In this document: positions 46,394 to 57,970 of the stretch, piece after piece
Layout of the letters: every line of letters starts with the position of its first letter
How positions within the stretch are numbered: the stretch's first letter is position 1
The notes under the pieces: model-generated
What the model saw: only the letters and a program-made list of their open reading frames with translations
Database searches by the model: none
Told to the model about the DNA's origin: nothing
Program-made: the position numbers and the translations under genes
NCBI GenBank assembly: GCA_024196135.1
Contig: JAMQCK010000011.1
Location: 1 to 64,000 of the forward strand
Direction of reading: 5' to 3'
From: Pleurotus ostreatus/Saccharomyces cerevisiae fusant
Taxonomy: Eukaryota; Opisthokonta
Length of the DNA stretch: 64,000 bases

Positions 46394-47664
46394 ATGTCTC
46401 CCCTTCACTTCATCGAGACTATCCTCTGCTGGATTATGGCGGTCGTCTTCGAAGTCATCGCCATCCTCAGCAGTCTGTTGCACGGCGTGCTCCTCTACAC
46501 AGTTTGTGTCGAGTTCGAGGACCAGGAGGCTCGCACCGTCGTCGCAAGCGTCATCGTCCTCGCTTGTCTTTGCCACATTGTACTCCATCGCATCCACGGT
46601 ACCCCGTGCTTGCTGCACCCACTGGCGACGCGCATTTATGGCGCGCTACGCACCCTCCTCTCCGACGCCAATGCCACAGCCGAATCAGAGCTGCGTCGCG
46701 CACTCGCCAAGATCAGCGAGCTGGAGGCCAAGAACCACGAATTGCAGGTCAAGAACTACGTATTGCAAGCCAAGAACCAGCAGTTGCAAGCCAAGAACCG
46801 ACGGTTGGAGGACGAGAACCTGGAGCTGGAGATCGAGTGCCATGCGCAGGAGGCCGAGCTGGAGGACGCACGTGGTGAGTGCCGTTGACGTCGCCTGCGG
46901 TGTCGCTCCTTGCTGACTTCTTGATCCCCTCCGCATCAGACATCGTAGCCGACTACCCCCTCCTTGCCCTCGCCGCCCGCTCTTACGAACACAGCGTCTA
47001 CTTCCTCCGGAACGACGTCCACCTCCTCGAGCACGAGAACAGGCAGCTCAGGCTCGCGAAGCACCAGTCCGAAGACGAGCTGAGGCGCGAGAACCGCCAG
47101 AGCGAGGACCTGCTACGCGCCCAGATCAGGTCCCTCGAGAGCTACACGAAGGTGCTGCAGCGCGATCTGCAGCAGGCCAACCGCGTGATTGCGATGGAGA
47201 GGAGTGTGCGCATCGCTGAGAGGAACGCGCACGTCGCCGAGCGGGACGTACACATCGCTGAGCGGGCTGCGCTCCGCGTGCAGGCCGAGGAGGCGCTGAT
47301 GCAGCTCCAAGCGAACGAGCGCCAGATGGCGAAGCACGACGACGAGGTTAACGCCATCGTCGCCGAGCGCAACGCCTTGAAGCTCGAGCTCCTTGAGCGC
47401 GACCACACTATCTCTGATCTCAGGCTGGAGGTCGCGAACCACGACGCCCATGAGCAGAACCTTCGCCAGCGCAACGACGACCTCCGTCAGCGCAACAAGG
47501 ACCTTCGCCTGCGCAACGGTGAGCTGCAGCGCCAGCAGGAGACCGATGCGGTCACGCTGTTCTGCGCGAACATGGCTTTGTTGAGGAGGCATGAGCAGCC
47601 TTTGGCCTTCCCATCTGGCAACACGATCGCGACCGCGCAACCTGCTGTTACTGTTTCGGCATAA
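46394..47664 (+). CDS. Membrane-anchored coiled-coil protein, right-arm copy
   Basis: Exons 46394-46874 and 46940-47664 encode 401 residues from the first ATG, or 387 from the ATG at 46437 that aligns with the left copy's start. N-terminal hydrophobic segments (VFEVIAILSSLLHGVLLYTV; VVASVIVLACLCHIVLHRI) precede repeated heptads such as LEAKNHELQVKN, LQAKNQQLQAKN, AERNAHVAERDVHIAER and QRNDDLRQRNKDLRLRN. The junction DIVADYPLLALAAR is shared with the left copy. Internal repeats (QAKN, AER) have expanded here and not in the left copy. Membrane anchoring is inferred from hydrophobicity; function unknown. Confidence 0.75.
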
Positions 47665-48122
47665 CCGACCATTGTTTCTTCTCTTCCCCACCCCCCTTTA
47701 CAGCCTCATCCCACCCTGAACGGGGTAAGTACCATGCCTCTCGTTCGTTTCCGTTGCTTATGGTTGATCCACAGCGTCACCATGTTATACGCCTGCCAAA
47801 GCGAACCTCACTGACGTTGAGAGCCTCAAGCCTTAGCAATTACCTCGAACCTCTTCGACCAGCGTCCTAGCACCCACGGCATTCTCGCTATCCTAAAGCG
47901 CCTGACATCGACCCTCACCTCCACTACATCGCAAGCTCCTTTCTTCCTTCAAGAACACACCTCATACCTTTCCCTGCTTCCGCGTGTAAACCGCGCCCAC
48001 ATCTCAATACCCCCTCCGAATCGTAACATACTCGACGGTGGATGGCCTGGGGAGGCAGTGGTCGTTTGAGTCGGCCCTTTGGGCTGACCTGAAGCGATCA
48101 CTGCTCTAGGTCATAGCGGGTG

Positions 48123-48166
48123 CCGGGTCGACATCGTGAGCATCACGGTGCTCACAGTCGACCCGG
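48123..48166 (+). ncRNA. Conserved downstream hairpin, right arm
   Basis: Outer stem CCGGGTCGAC/GTCGACCCGG (perfect, 10 pairs) encloses GTGAGCA/TGCTCAC with loop TCACGG. It sits at the place equivalent to the left-arm hairpin, with paired base changes. Function and transcription unknown. Confidence 0.4.
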
Positions 48167-48844
48167 GGGCTGTAAGGGTGGACGGGCGTCCGTCTTCAGG
48201 GGAAGGCCGGCGTCCGTGAGCAGGTACCTGCCTCTGTGTTCTGCGAAGAGGGTGAGTCGGATTGGTTCACAGCAAAGGTGTTCAAGTACTGACGACGTTA
48301 TAGTCTGGACCGCGGTGGCTTGAGTCTGTCTCTGCGATTGCTAGTCTGAGTGTATACCTTCTTTCTGGATCGATGAAGACGAGGCGCGAGGTCTTTCATC
48401 AACACTTGTGAACGCGAGGCCCGCCCGGTAGTTTGAGCTCGTCTGAGCACTCAGCTTCTTGCGCGTCAATGGACTGGGCCTATGCGTCCTACTCGATTGA
48501 CAATACCCTCCTACCTTATGCACGCCTCTAATCTTCCTCGTCTCGTCTCTACATATATTTATCTGTTTTCGTGCATGGATATCCCTGTATTACTACCCAA
48601 TCGTATCGCCCTCACAATCTATTTCCATTGCCTTGCAAGCTTTCAACTCCTGCCAGAGTGATACATATTGCCCACGGCTATGTAGGTTCGCCGGTTTTCT
48701 CGCCCATCGTTGATGAGAGGAGGAAGTCGAACAGGTGGCGTGGGAGTATGCCCCTTGCGACAGGGTCACGTGAGAAGTGCATGACATTTGGGCGCGTTCA
48801 TGTTGCATTGCTCTTGCACTTGACCATCGGCTAGCACATACACC

Positions 48845-50917
48845 ATGTCCAGCATGTTCAAAGGCATACTTCCCCACAAAAGAGTCGTCTCGACAGACGA
48901 GTTCACCATGGTCACGCCGCCGCTGGGCGACGTCAACGGCAAGGAAAACCACCCGACGCAACACCGCAAGGCAAACACGAAGGGCAAGAAGCAGGACATG
49001 CTCAAGGGGAAGGGGCAGCCATCCGCCGCAGCTCCTGCGAACCCCAACGATGAGGCGGTCGGCGAAGACTTCGACAAGCTCATGGTGCGTCGCAAAACCG
49101 GTGGAGCGTCGGGGCACGTTGCTGACGCCCAAGCAGGATGACCTCCAGATCCCGCCCACCCTCCGGCCCAAGCTCGCTGGCATGGATGCCACCGTCAAGG
49201 CCGCTATGGTTAAGTCCTCGCACACCCTCGCGATCCGTCCGCGCCCCGAGCCGCCGCACACTCCGCCACGAGGCGCGAGCCTGCGCCGTGCGCATAGCAT
49301 TGAGTCCATCAGCTCGCCCGCGCGGCCGGGCAGCAGCGATCTGCAAGACATCTTCACTCCACCGAGCGCGCCGTACATGCACATGAACGCGAGCCCGAAC
49401 CGCAACACGCACTCGCGCGGGAAGTCCTTCGACACGTCGCGCATCTTTTCGAAGAGCCAGGTCAATCTGGCGAGCGCGAGCGCGTCGACGGTGGACCTGA
49501 CGACGGCAGGGAAGGTGAACAAGGATAAGGCGGCGGGCGTCGCGAAGACGCAGAGCCCGAACCGGTTCTTGAGCATACTTCTCGGTTCGTCGAGCACGGA
49601 GTTGGACATTGAGAGCGTGAAGAAGCTGCGGCTGATGTTGAGGAATGAGTCTGCTGGGTAAGTGACATCTGCTATGACTCCGAGCGTATCCTCATACCGC
49701 ACTATAGGTGGACGCAAGAGTTCCTCAAGATCGGTGGCTACAACGCTCTCATGCTCCGACTGAACGAGATCCTCGAAGTCGAGTGGCGCGAAGAACAACA
49801 CGACGATCAGATCCTGTACGAGCTCCTCCGCTGCTTCAAGGCCCTCTCCACCTCCGCCATCGGCTGCTTCGCCCTCCGCAGCTCCTGCCCCAACCCCTAC
49901 GTCAAGCTCGTCGCGCTCATCTACAGCGACAAGCGGCCCGGCGATGTTCCCTCCCGGCAGCTCATCATCGAGCTCCTGCTCCTCCTCTTCGACCTCTACC
50001 CGCCCTCCTCGCTCCCCTCCACCGGCCGCTCGCGCCCGCCGCGGCGCGAGGCCTGGGAGACCGCGTCGACGACCTCCCCGCAGCCGAGCGCGCTCATCAT
50101 CCTCCCCGCGCCGCACAAGAGCGTGTTCTCGCTCGTGCGCGGGATGCTGCTGACGCCCGCGCCACCGCCTGCGGAGTGCCCCGCGACGCCGGTCTCGCCG
50201 CACGAGTTCATCGAGAGCATCCATAAGCCGAGGATATACAAGACGTACCTGCAAGAGCTGAGCGATGTGTGCCGGGACTACTTTTGGGTGTTCTGCCATG
50301 GGGGGAATGTGATTTGGGTGTTGGCGGAGACGGATGAGAGCAAGGTGGAGAAGCCGAGGGCGCCAGGGGGTATGACGGGTGGTGTTGAGTTCGAGGCGAT
50401 TGGGTACTTTGTGAGTGGGGCTCACAGGATGAATGGTCGATGATTGACCCTATACACAGACGACACACCTGCGCTTCCTGAACACGCTCGCGAAGTGCGC
50501 GGCGGATCTGAACGCACCAAAGGACGACGAGTTGTCAGCATGGAGGTTCCACCAGGACCTCTTCGACTCCGGCTTGGAACGCATTCTTTTGGTTGGTCCT
50601 CGTCCGCCTCCTGGCCCCTACCTCCCTGACCATTCCCTCAGATCGCCCGCAAGGCATCCACGACCTACTACCCGTCGCTCCACCTCGAGATCGCGCGGTA
50701 CGTCGCCCACGCCATGCGCGCGGGCTACGAGCTGCCATGGACGGTCTCGCGGCTCGTCGGCCTGCCACCGGCGGCACTATGCAAGAACCAGTACGTCGCT
50801 CAACAACAATCGTCTCCATCCAAGCGGGGCATGCCTATCCTGCCAACGCCCAAGAAAACTGAGCCCATCCGTATGACTTGAGTACTGAATGTTTGCTAGG
50901 AGGTATCAGGGCCGTTG
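48845..50917 (+). CDS. GBD/FH3 (formin N-terminus-like) Rho-effector protein without FH2
   Basis: Exons 48845-49084, 49137-49657, 49708-50410, 50460-50591, 50642-50790 and 50899-50917 encode about 587 residues. A disordered Ser/Pro-rich start (HSIESISSPARPGSS) is followed by armadillo-like helices: WTQEFLKIGGYNALMLRLNE, DDQILYELLRCFKALSTSAIG, FIESIHKPRIYKTYLQELSD and TTHLRFLNTLAKCAADLNAP. These match the GTPase-binding and FH3 regions of diaphanous formins, which bind active Rho and mediate dimerisation. No FH1 Pro-rich or FH2 actin-nucleating part follows before the next gene, so this is a stand-alone adaptor. The last intron (50791-50898) is supported by GTACGT and CTAG ends; reading through instead stops at about 50875. 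Confidence 0.75.
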
Positions 50918-51407
50918 AACTGACCGCGGACCTTGCACTACCGGCGGACGCTCCGTGATCCATGTTGTCGACGTGCTCGTCAATCTCAGCTTGAGCATAT
51001 ACGAGCATGATCCTTCCTCACCACCATTGCTGTAGGTACATAACTACATTATAGACTTACGACTCGGACGCCTTCATGATCCTTTTCTTGCTCGTACCCC
51101 TCTGTACCCTGACTATCTACCTGACCCCTTGAATCACCCCTGCCCTGTACGAGTACCCGTGCTTTCGTGGACAGAAATTCATGCTGGCATGGCCTTTCCT
51201 GACCTCCCTCTTCAATGACCAAACTATTCTGGAAGAATTCATGGTAGGGAGTAATAGAAGGGAGAGATAGAAGTTCAACTTTCACGTGCCCCCCACAAAC
51301 GTGCGCACGTTCGTCATTTATTGAATTGATCGGGGGCGCACTTAGATGGAACTTCTTCGCGTACCACACCCACGGACGTTCGTCCTCCCCATTCCAGTGT
51401 CGCCAAC
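50918..51407. other. Intergenic, VTC4 promoter
   Basis: No gene seen. It contains the E-box-type sites before VTC4. Confidence 0.45.
51283..51311 (+). promoter_or_regulatory. CACGTG and CACGTT boxes before VTC4
   Basis: CACGTG (51283-51288) and CACGTT (51306-51311) lie about 100-125 bases before the VTC4 start. In yeasts and Neurospora these are sites of the phosphate-starvation bHLH factors Pho4/NUC-1, which control VTC genes. Occupancy here is an inference. Confidence 0.45.
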
Positions 51408-54400
51408 ATGAAGTTTGGGAGAAAGATTAGCGTGAGTCGACATGGCGTTTACGGCAGCCAGAACATGCTAACATGGTCCCCAGAATGACATGTACAGTGA
51501 ATGGCGGCCGTTCTACTTGGACTATACGCTGCTGAAGCGGAGGTTGAAGGTGTGTTTTGCGGTGTGTTAGGGGTGGGTGATGGTGGCTGAAGAAGCATGC
51601 ATAGGACGGAACGACGAATCATAGCTGGACGGCGGAGGATGAGCAGGACTTTACGAATCTCCTGGAGAAGGAGCTGGACAAGATCTATGAGTTCCAGGTG
51701 CGTGATCACTCCCGTTGTTCTCAGGTTCATACTGATACGCTTCTGCAGAAAGACAAGGTGCGGGAGGTCTCCTGATAGGGTATAGAGAGTAGCGATGAAC
51801 ACCGCCCCTGGCAGACTTCGGAACTGGCGCGCCGGATCCGGGACGCGCAGAAACAGGTCAACAGACTTGTCGCTGAGGAGGCGTCCGGCTCAAGATCACC
51901 CTCCCCCTCTCGACGGGACGTCGAGTCTCAAGAACAGCCCGTCGAGCATCCCCCATACTCCCTAGACGAAGGCTCCGACGATGAGGACGACATTGCGGGC
52001 GAGTCCGACGACGACGACCAGTCGTACGGCTCCCTCGAGGACCGCTTCCACGAGCTCGAAGAGGAGGTCGCGACGCTCGTCGCCGACGTGCACGACCTGG
52101 CGCTGTACACCAAGCTGAACGTCACTGGGTTCATGAAGATCCTGAAGAAGCATGACGTGCGGTGACCCGCTTTATGGCCGTGACGCGGGGCTGACGGGAA
52201 GTGTTGCAGAAACAAACGGGGTGGCAGCTGAAGGCGGCGTTCATACAGCAGTATTTGGATAAGCGCCCATTCTACAAGTACAACTGGGATGCCCTGATCG
52301 TTAAGTTGTCGAAGCTGTATGATCTTGTGCGCACCCGAGGACACCCTGTACAAGGTGACTCGAGTGCTGGCGGGTCTCAGAGCGCCTTCGTCAGGCAGAC
52401 GACGAAGTATTGGGTGTGTACCATTGTGCTTCCACTGCACATTATGCTAATTGCTTCTTCTAGGTTCACCCAGACAACCTCGTCCCCCTCAAGCTTGCCA
52501 TCCTGCGCAACTTGCCCGTTCTCGTTTTCAATGCCGAGAAGGAGTTTGAGCCCAAGGATGCCGCCATCACCTCCATCTACTTCGACAACGAGGACCTCGA
52601 GCTCTACCTCGGCCGTCTCGAGAAGACCGAGGGTGCCGAAGCCATCCGCCTACGCTGGTATGGCGACGTCGACAACCGAACTGTATGTCCTTCCCATAAT
52701 CTTATGATCCCTGCTCCTTCATACTCACTGTACTCACTTACCCTCCCTCCCAGATCTTCGTCGAGCGCAAGACCCATCGCGAAGACTGGACCGGCGAGAA
52801 GTCTGTCAAGGCTCGCTTCCCTCTCAAGGAGCATCAAGTCAACCCCTTCCTCCGTGGCGAGTACACGGTGGACAAAGACTTCCAAGAGCTGGTCAAGAAG
52901 GGGAAGAAGTCGCAGCAGGAGGTAGACTCGATGATTCAGCTAGCGAACGAGGTCCAGTATGCAGTGTTGACGAGAAAGTTACAACCAGGTAAGTTAGCGT
53001 CAGGGTACTCTCAGCTGGGGGAGATCGCTGTGGGTGTGGCTAACGCCTTTTCCCAGTGATGCGCACCTTCTACAACCGCACTGCCTTTCAGCTGCCCGGC
53101 GACGCGCGCGTGCGCATATCGCTTGATACTGAGCTTACTATGGTCCGGGAGGACAACTGGGATGGCAAGATTCGCAGTGGTGATAACTGGAGGCGTACCG
53201 ACATTGGCATTGACTTCCCCTTCCCGCAAGTGGAGCCGGATGACAAGGAGATCTTCAAGTGCGTTGATTGCTGAACTTGTTGAATTTCTATGTGCTAATT
53301 GAGCTTCGTAGGTACGGTGTGCTGGAGGTCAAGTTGCAAACGCAGTTCGGGCAGGAGCCGCCGAAGTGGGTGACCGATGTAAGCTATTTTATCGAATTAT
53401 CCTTAGCGAGGGCGCTCATCATGTCCGTAGCTTGTGCAAAGCCATCTCGTCGAGGCCGTTCCGAAGTTCAGTAAATTCATCCACGGCTGCGCGACTCTCC
53501 TGCCCCATCGTGTCGACCTCGTGCCATTCTGGCTGCCTCAGAGTACGTCTCACCAGTCTTCCTGCCTTCATCTTGACTGACCTTTTCCCCCAGTGGATAC
53601 CGATATCCTCAAGCCCGACACCGGCTATCTTACCGTTATTGAGCGTCCTCACGGCTCGTCGTCCGCTACGCCGCATACCGCATCCAAGGGAGGTTCCTCG
53701 CAAGGCTCTTCTGGCGGCTCCGCCGACCGCAGCCCTCCCGTGGAAACATATCACGAACCTGTCAGCGAAGGCGAAGAGGACGATGAGCGCGACCTGCAAC
53801 CTGCGAAGGACGAAGACAAGCGGACTGGTCTGAGTGGGAAGGATCTTGAGGAGGCCATTGCGTACCGCGAGCGCATGCTGAAGGAGCAGCGAGCCAAGGA
53901 GCGCCGCGAGGAGAGCGCTAAGCAACGGGACGATGTTCAGGGCCACCATGATACCGACTACGCTGTCGATGACGAAGACGCCGACGAGGCACGGCCCTTG
54001 TTGCGCGGGCGCCGGCTCACCAACGAAACTGGTCGCTCGCGTGCGCTGTCCATCGACCCGCTGGCGCCGTCAGCGGCGTTCGACGAGACGCTGCGGGACC
54101 GCCTCAGCGAGCACGAGCGGCTCAATGGACATGGCAATGGGCACGCACATGACCAGGGCGCGCCGCCAAATGGGAGAGGGCCCTCGGCGGACGACGAGAG
54201 GTTGCTGGAGCGCAGGTGGCACGCACCAGATGGCAAGAGGATTGCGGTGCCCGTGCGTATCGAGCCGAAGGTGTACTTTGCCGCGGAGCGGACATTCTTG
54301 GTGAATTTCCTTCTCCTACCCCTCCATGTCGTCAACTAACAGCATGCCCTCACAGAAATGGATGAACACCGCGGTCGTCATCGGCACCATCGCCACCACC

Positions 54401-54643
54401 CTGCTCAACTTCATACCCCCGGACGACCGGCGTGGGCTGATCAGCGCGGGGGTCTTCACTTTCGCCGCGCTGCTCGCGATTGCGTACTCCGCGGGGATCT
54501 TTGTCTTCCGTGCGCTGAGGATACGAGAGCGAAGGGCGGAGGGGATGTACTACGATCCGTATGGGCCGACGGTGCTCTGTGTGGTGCTTTTGGGTGCGTT
54601 GGGCACGAATATCGGTCTGAGGGTGGCGGAGATGATGGAGTAA
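51408..54643 (+). CDS. VTC4: Vacuolar transporter chaperone 4, polyphosphate polymerase
   Basis: Thirteen exons (51408-51431, 51484-51549, 51605-51697, 51749-51757, 51815-52156, 52210-52413, 52464-52682, 52754-52988, 53057-53258, 53312-53378, 53431-53542, 53594-54300, 54356-54643) encode 855 residues. The SPX domain (residues 1-180) ends with the inositol-pyrophosphate-binding cluster KILKKHDK. The VTC tunnel domain has [54 protein letters not shown] and [10 protein letters not shown], all catalytic or substrate-binding blocks of Vtc4, which makes polyphosphate from ATP and moves it into the vacuole. These residues are complete, so it is the catalytic subunit rather than Vtc2/3. A disordered acidic linker follows, then three membrane helices (DUF202) after residue 760. 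Exon 4 is only 9 bases. Confidence 0.96.
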
Positions 54644-57600
54644 GTGGGAGAGGGAGACAACAGGAAGGTGACTGCTATGATCTGTACGCGTATGTCAAGC
54701 TGGCGATTTTGATTCACCGAATGCTGGGGCTCGCGCTAGCGCGTGCCTTCATGGACTCACTCATTCACCTGATGGACTATATAGCTTTGCTATCGACCTC
54801 CGTAAACAATGCTGTACGTACGCGGAAATCAGTCCACTTTAAGTTCGACGTCGAAATGGCCTATGAACCACTTAACCTAAACCGACCCGAATCCTGTCGG
54901 ACTCTGCATAATCCACCCATCCCTTCCTCATCTATCCCTCGCCTTCCATATACGCTTAAGTCTCGCCATACCACAGCAGATGCTGGATAAGGTTTTTCGT
55001 GACTGAGTAACTCTGCAGGCGGCGCAGGTGGCAACACGATGCGCAATGAATCAGTGACTCACCGTCCCTCATGGATAGGCATCGATGGAAGGCCAACAAA
55101 AAGATCCGCTAGCGTCTAACAGCGTAAGACGACCTCCCACTTGACCCCAGGTCTACAGCTGGCGTGAAGCTAGACCCCGCGCTGCGTGATGCCAGGCCTC
55201 TGCTTGCGCGAAGCGAGGGCAGGTGCCGGGTATTGTTCTGTGGCACGTAGGCTTCGGCGGAATTGATACCGATGTGCTGAAAGGTGCGCCACAATAGCAA
55301 AGAACCCGGATGTCTGGCGAGTTCGTGCGGTGCGGGCTCAGGTCAATGTCGGCAGCGGGCTAGTGTTGTTATCCGTCGAGTAGATTGCGAGAGAGCAGGC
55401 AAGACGCGCAGAGGACCAGTGAGAACTCATGGGTAAATCGTACGGTCAAATGTGCCCTAGTCGACATTATTGGAGCCTATCCAAGCACCTCGCTGTACCT
55501 CGTAGAGCCATCCTCGCAGATCCAGCTCCCTAACGATGATGTGGAGGAAACACGGGCCACTGCTACCTCTCCCCCTTCCCCTGATAGGAGTAAGAGGACA
55601 TCAAGAGCAGTATGGAGACATCAAGAGGGGTAAGGGGACATCATGAGGGGTATGGGACCATCACGGAGAGCCAGATCGTCCAGTTCAGTTGCAAGCGATC
55701 CCAGTTCAGTCGCATACGATTCTAGCTCAGTTGCAGATGATCGACTCGAGTCAAGCGAGTTTGAGGGACTGTATGGCATCGAGCGAGGGGGTCCAGGAGA
55801 TATACGCATATGGCAGCGTCGCCGCGAAATGAACAGGCGAACGTCATGCACGTCGGAGCCGAGCGAGTGGCGTAGATAGTCCTGAGCCCGATTCCGAAGT
55901 TCACGCAAGCTGACAAGGCGTGAGGTCAAGAGGTCGACGCGCACGGAGAGGTCGATATCTGCGGGCCATCCAGTCTAAGGGACCAGGTTCAGCGACCGTC
56001 GCAAACACAACTCCTTGGGGTGGCGAGTGTAAGCGACAGACAGACAGGGGGTTTCGTCCGTCTTTTTCGTCGCCGAGAACAAAGCAAGCGGTCGCAGAGT
56101 TCAGAAAAACATGTGAAGGGTTGGCGCGTGTGAGTCGTAAGCACCGAGGTTGCTTCAGCTTCGAGCTCGTGGTCCCCATCTTCCGTCGACTTGTTCCACG
56201 TCCAGGGTTCCCTCCAGAGCTCCGCGCCAGGGTCCCTTCTGACGATGACCACCGAGTCGGCTCCTTGCGATGAGCAAGCAGCATCGAGCCGGCGGTATCA
56301 ATGCGAAGGGGTCGGTGATGTCCTCGCGCAGCCGTTGTAATGGACATGCTGATGGCGGCTACGACGACGACGGAGGAGCACCGTTGAGTCCTTCCTGGTT
56401 GGGTTGCCGAGGCTCAGGTTGCGGGACGTCTTCCGTCGAGTGACAGAGGTGGATGACGCTGCGGTTAGCCACGCGAGGGTTACGTGAAGCATGGCAGAGC
56501 AGGCGTGAGTCACCGCGGTAGCCCAGTGCGCCAGTGAGTTCTGAAAGAGCAAGTTGAGGGGCGTATCCGGTCTCGAGGCATCGCGAGCGATGGGTCCTTA
56601 TAAAAAATGCCGTGGTTGAGCTCGCACGTTTGGCAACAGTCATGTTGAGCGAGGTGATAGCTCAGGTCAGAAGTTTGAAGCGCCTCGGCCCCCAAGAGAC
56701 GGAAGGGCGACACAAAGGGAGAGCGGCAAGCAAGTAAAAGGCCCCTTCGTTCGCTAATTGTCCTTCTGAGGGATGGGTAGCCTAGTGGAATCCCATCGTA
56801 GGATCCGTCAAGAGAGTACGCCGAAGCAGATTTCGGGAGACCATTGCTGGGGCGGGAAATGTGAAGGAGGGAAGAAAGAGTTGCGACGAGCGCCAGTGCA
56901 AGTCCTTATAAAGTGGGCCTGTACCCACCTCGGTCCAGCGCCGCGGAAGATATTCCATGCAGTGGCGCCGAGTCAGCGCTCATGTTCCCAATTCTGTGTG
57001 ACACAGATAGCACCTCGGTATGCTCCTGAGCTCTGAGGAGGTAGAGGAGAGCTCGCGGCGAGCGCCCGCGAGCAGCGCCCATAGCGGGAGAGGTCAGATG
57101 CACGCACGGCACGCCTCTGCCGCGCAATAACCGGGAAAAGGAGCTTCAATTCTGTCGCCGCATTGTACCGCGTAGGTGCGGAGATAACTCAGCAGAATAT
57201 TATCCTGTGAAGCTTGGGATGTGCGTAGGAGCCTGCGCTGGTCAACAGCAGAGGTCAAGAGGCGCACAGTGGTGGTAGAAGGCAAGGTACAGACGGCGAA
57301 AAGTCACAAAATTCAACCGTGCGAAAGTCACGTGCTTCCTCGGGTGATGGCCAGCGCTGGGCGGCAGGCGCCCACTCTCGATGGTCATCAACCTCGGCGG
57401 CCGGTGACAGCGCTCACAGCGCCCGCTTCCCTCTTGCTCTCTACCACCATGTCCCCCCTCCTCCCTCTCGACCGCCTACAACCCTCTGGTGGTCGAAGAC
57501 ACCGTCCGCTACGCTGAATTCGACCCGGAAGCTATATCCCGATCCGGTCGGGAATTGACGTTGCACGTTCCCCATCTTCCATCCCGGCGCCATCCCTCCA

Positions 57601-57970
57601 ACGGGCGTATGTGCTCAAGTCCCCTATCCTTCAAGACCTACCTTTCCGCGGCGGAAGCGCCCAAATCATGAAGGGGAATCTCGGGCAACGATGCAGACTT
57701 CAGAGGTGCGTGGTAGAAACGTTTGTATTCCGATAGTGAGCTGATCCATAGTTAAAGGTCGTCTCTAGCTAGATGACGCTACAGTATATGCATGAATATC
57801 GATACATGGGTTAGGCGAGCATGGAGACGAATAGCGAGAAAAAGAAAGCCGAAGGGGGAGGGGAACGGAACGGTACTATGGCGATGTGTATAGGTATGTG
57901 CCAAAAAGCTGGAGATCATAACCGGAAGTGACGATAAATACCCGGGGGAATCATAGGTTCATGCCAATGT
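54644..57970. other. Intergenic, 3.3 kb, no supported gene
   Basis: Short frames on both strands lack motifs or splice support. TATA-like CTTATAAA strings occur near 56597 and 56895, but no coding sequence follows on either strand. Two tandem-repeat tracts lie at 55589-55758. Confidence 0.4.
55589..55758. repeat. Two neighbouring short tandem-repeat tracts
   Basis: 55589-55668 is four 20-base units of the type RGTAWGRGGACATCAWGAGG. 55675-55758 is three clear 21-base units with core CCAGTTCAGTYGCA and a decayed fourth. The second tract is in frame on both strands, giving SSVAxD-like and ATELxSx-like heptads, but no gene could be built around it. Confidence 0.65.

Larger units (their letters stand above)
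45757..48576. repeat. Right arm of the large inverted duplication
   Basis: Mirror copy of 40530-43450. Matching pieces include the block before the promoter (TTTACGTGTACGCGGCTGCC), the TATA region, both exons and the 3' flank with CTGTAAGGGTGGACGGGCGT. The arms differ by many substitutions and small gaps, so the event is not recent. Confidence 0.85.

Noticed and set aside
40530..48576. Inverted repeats as ends of a DNA transposon
   Set aside because: The arms contain full host-like genes with introns; no transposase, no target-site duplication and no short terminal repeat was found.
55589..55758. CRISPR-like repeats
   Set aside because: Units are contiguous with no spacers and the genome is eukaryotic; they are minisatellites.
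56590..56910. TATA-like strings suggesting promoters in the 3.3 kb gap
   Set aside because: No coding sequence or RNA motif follows within 400 bases on either strand.
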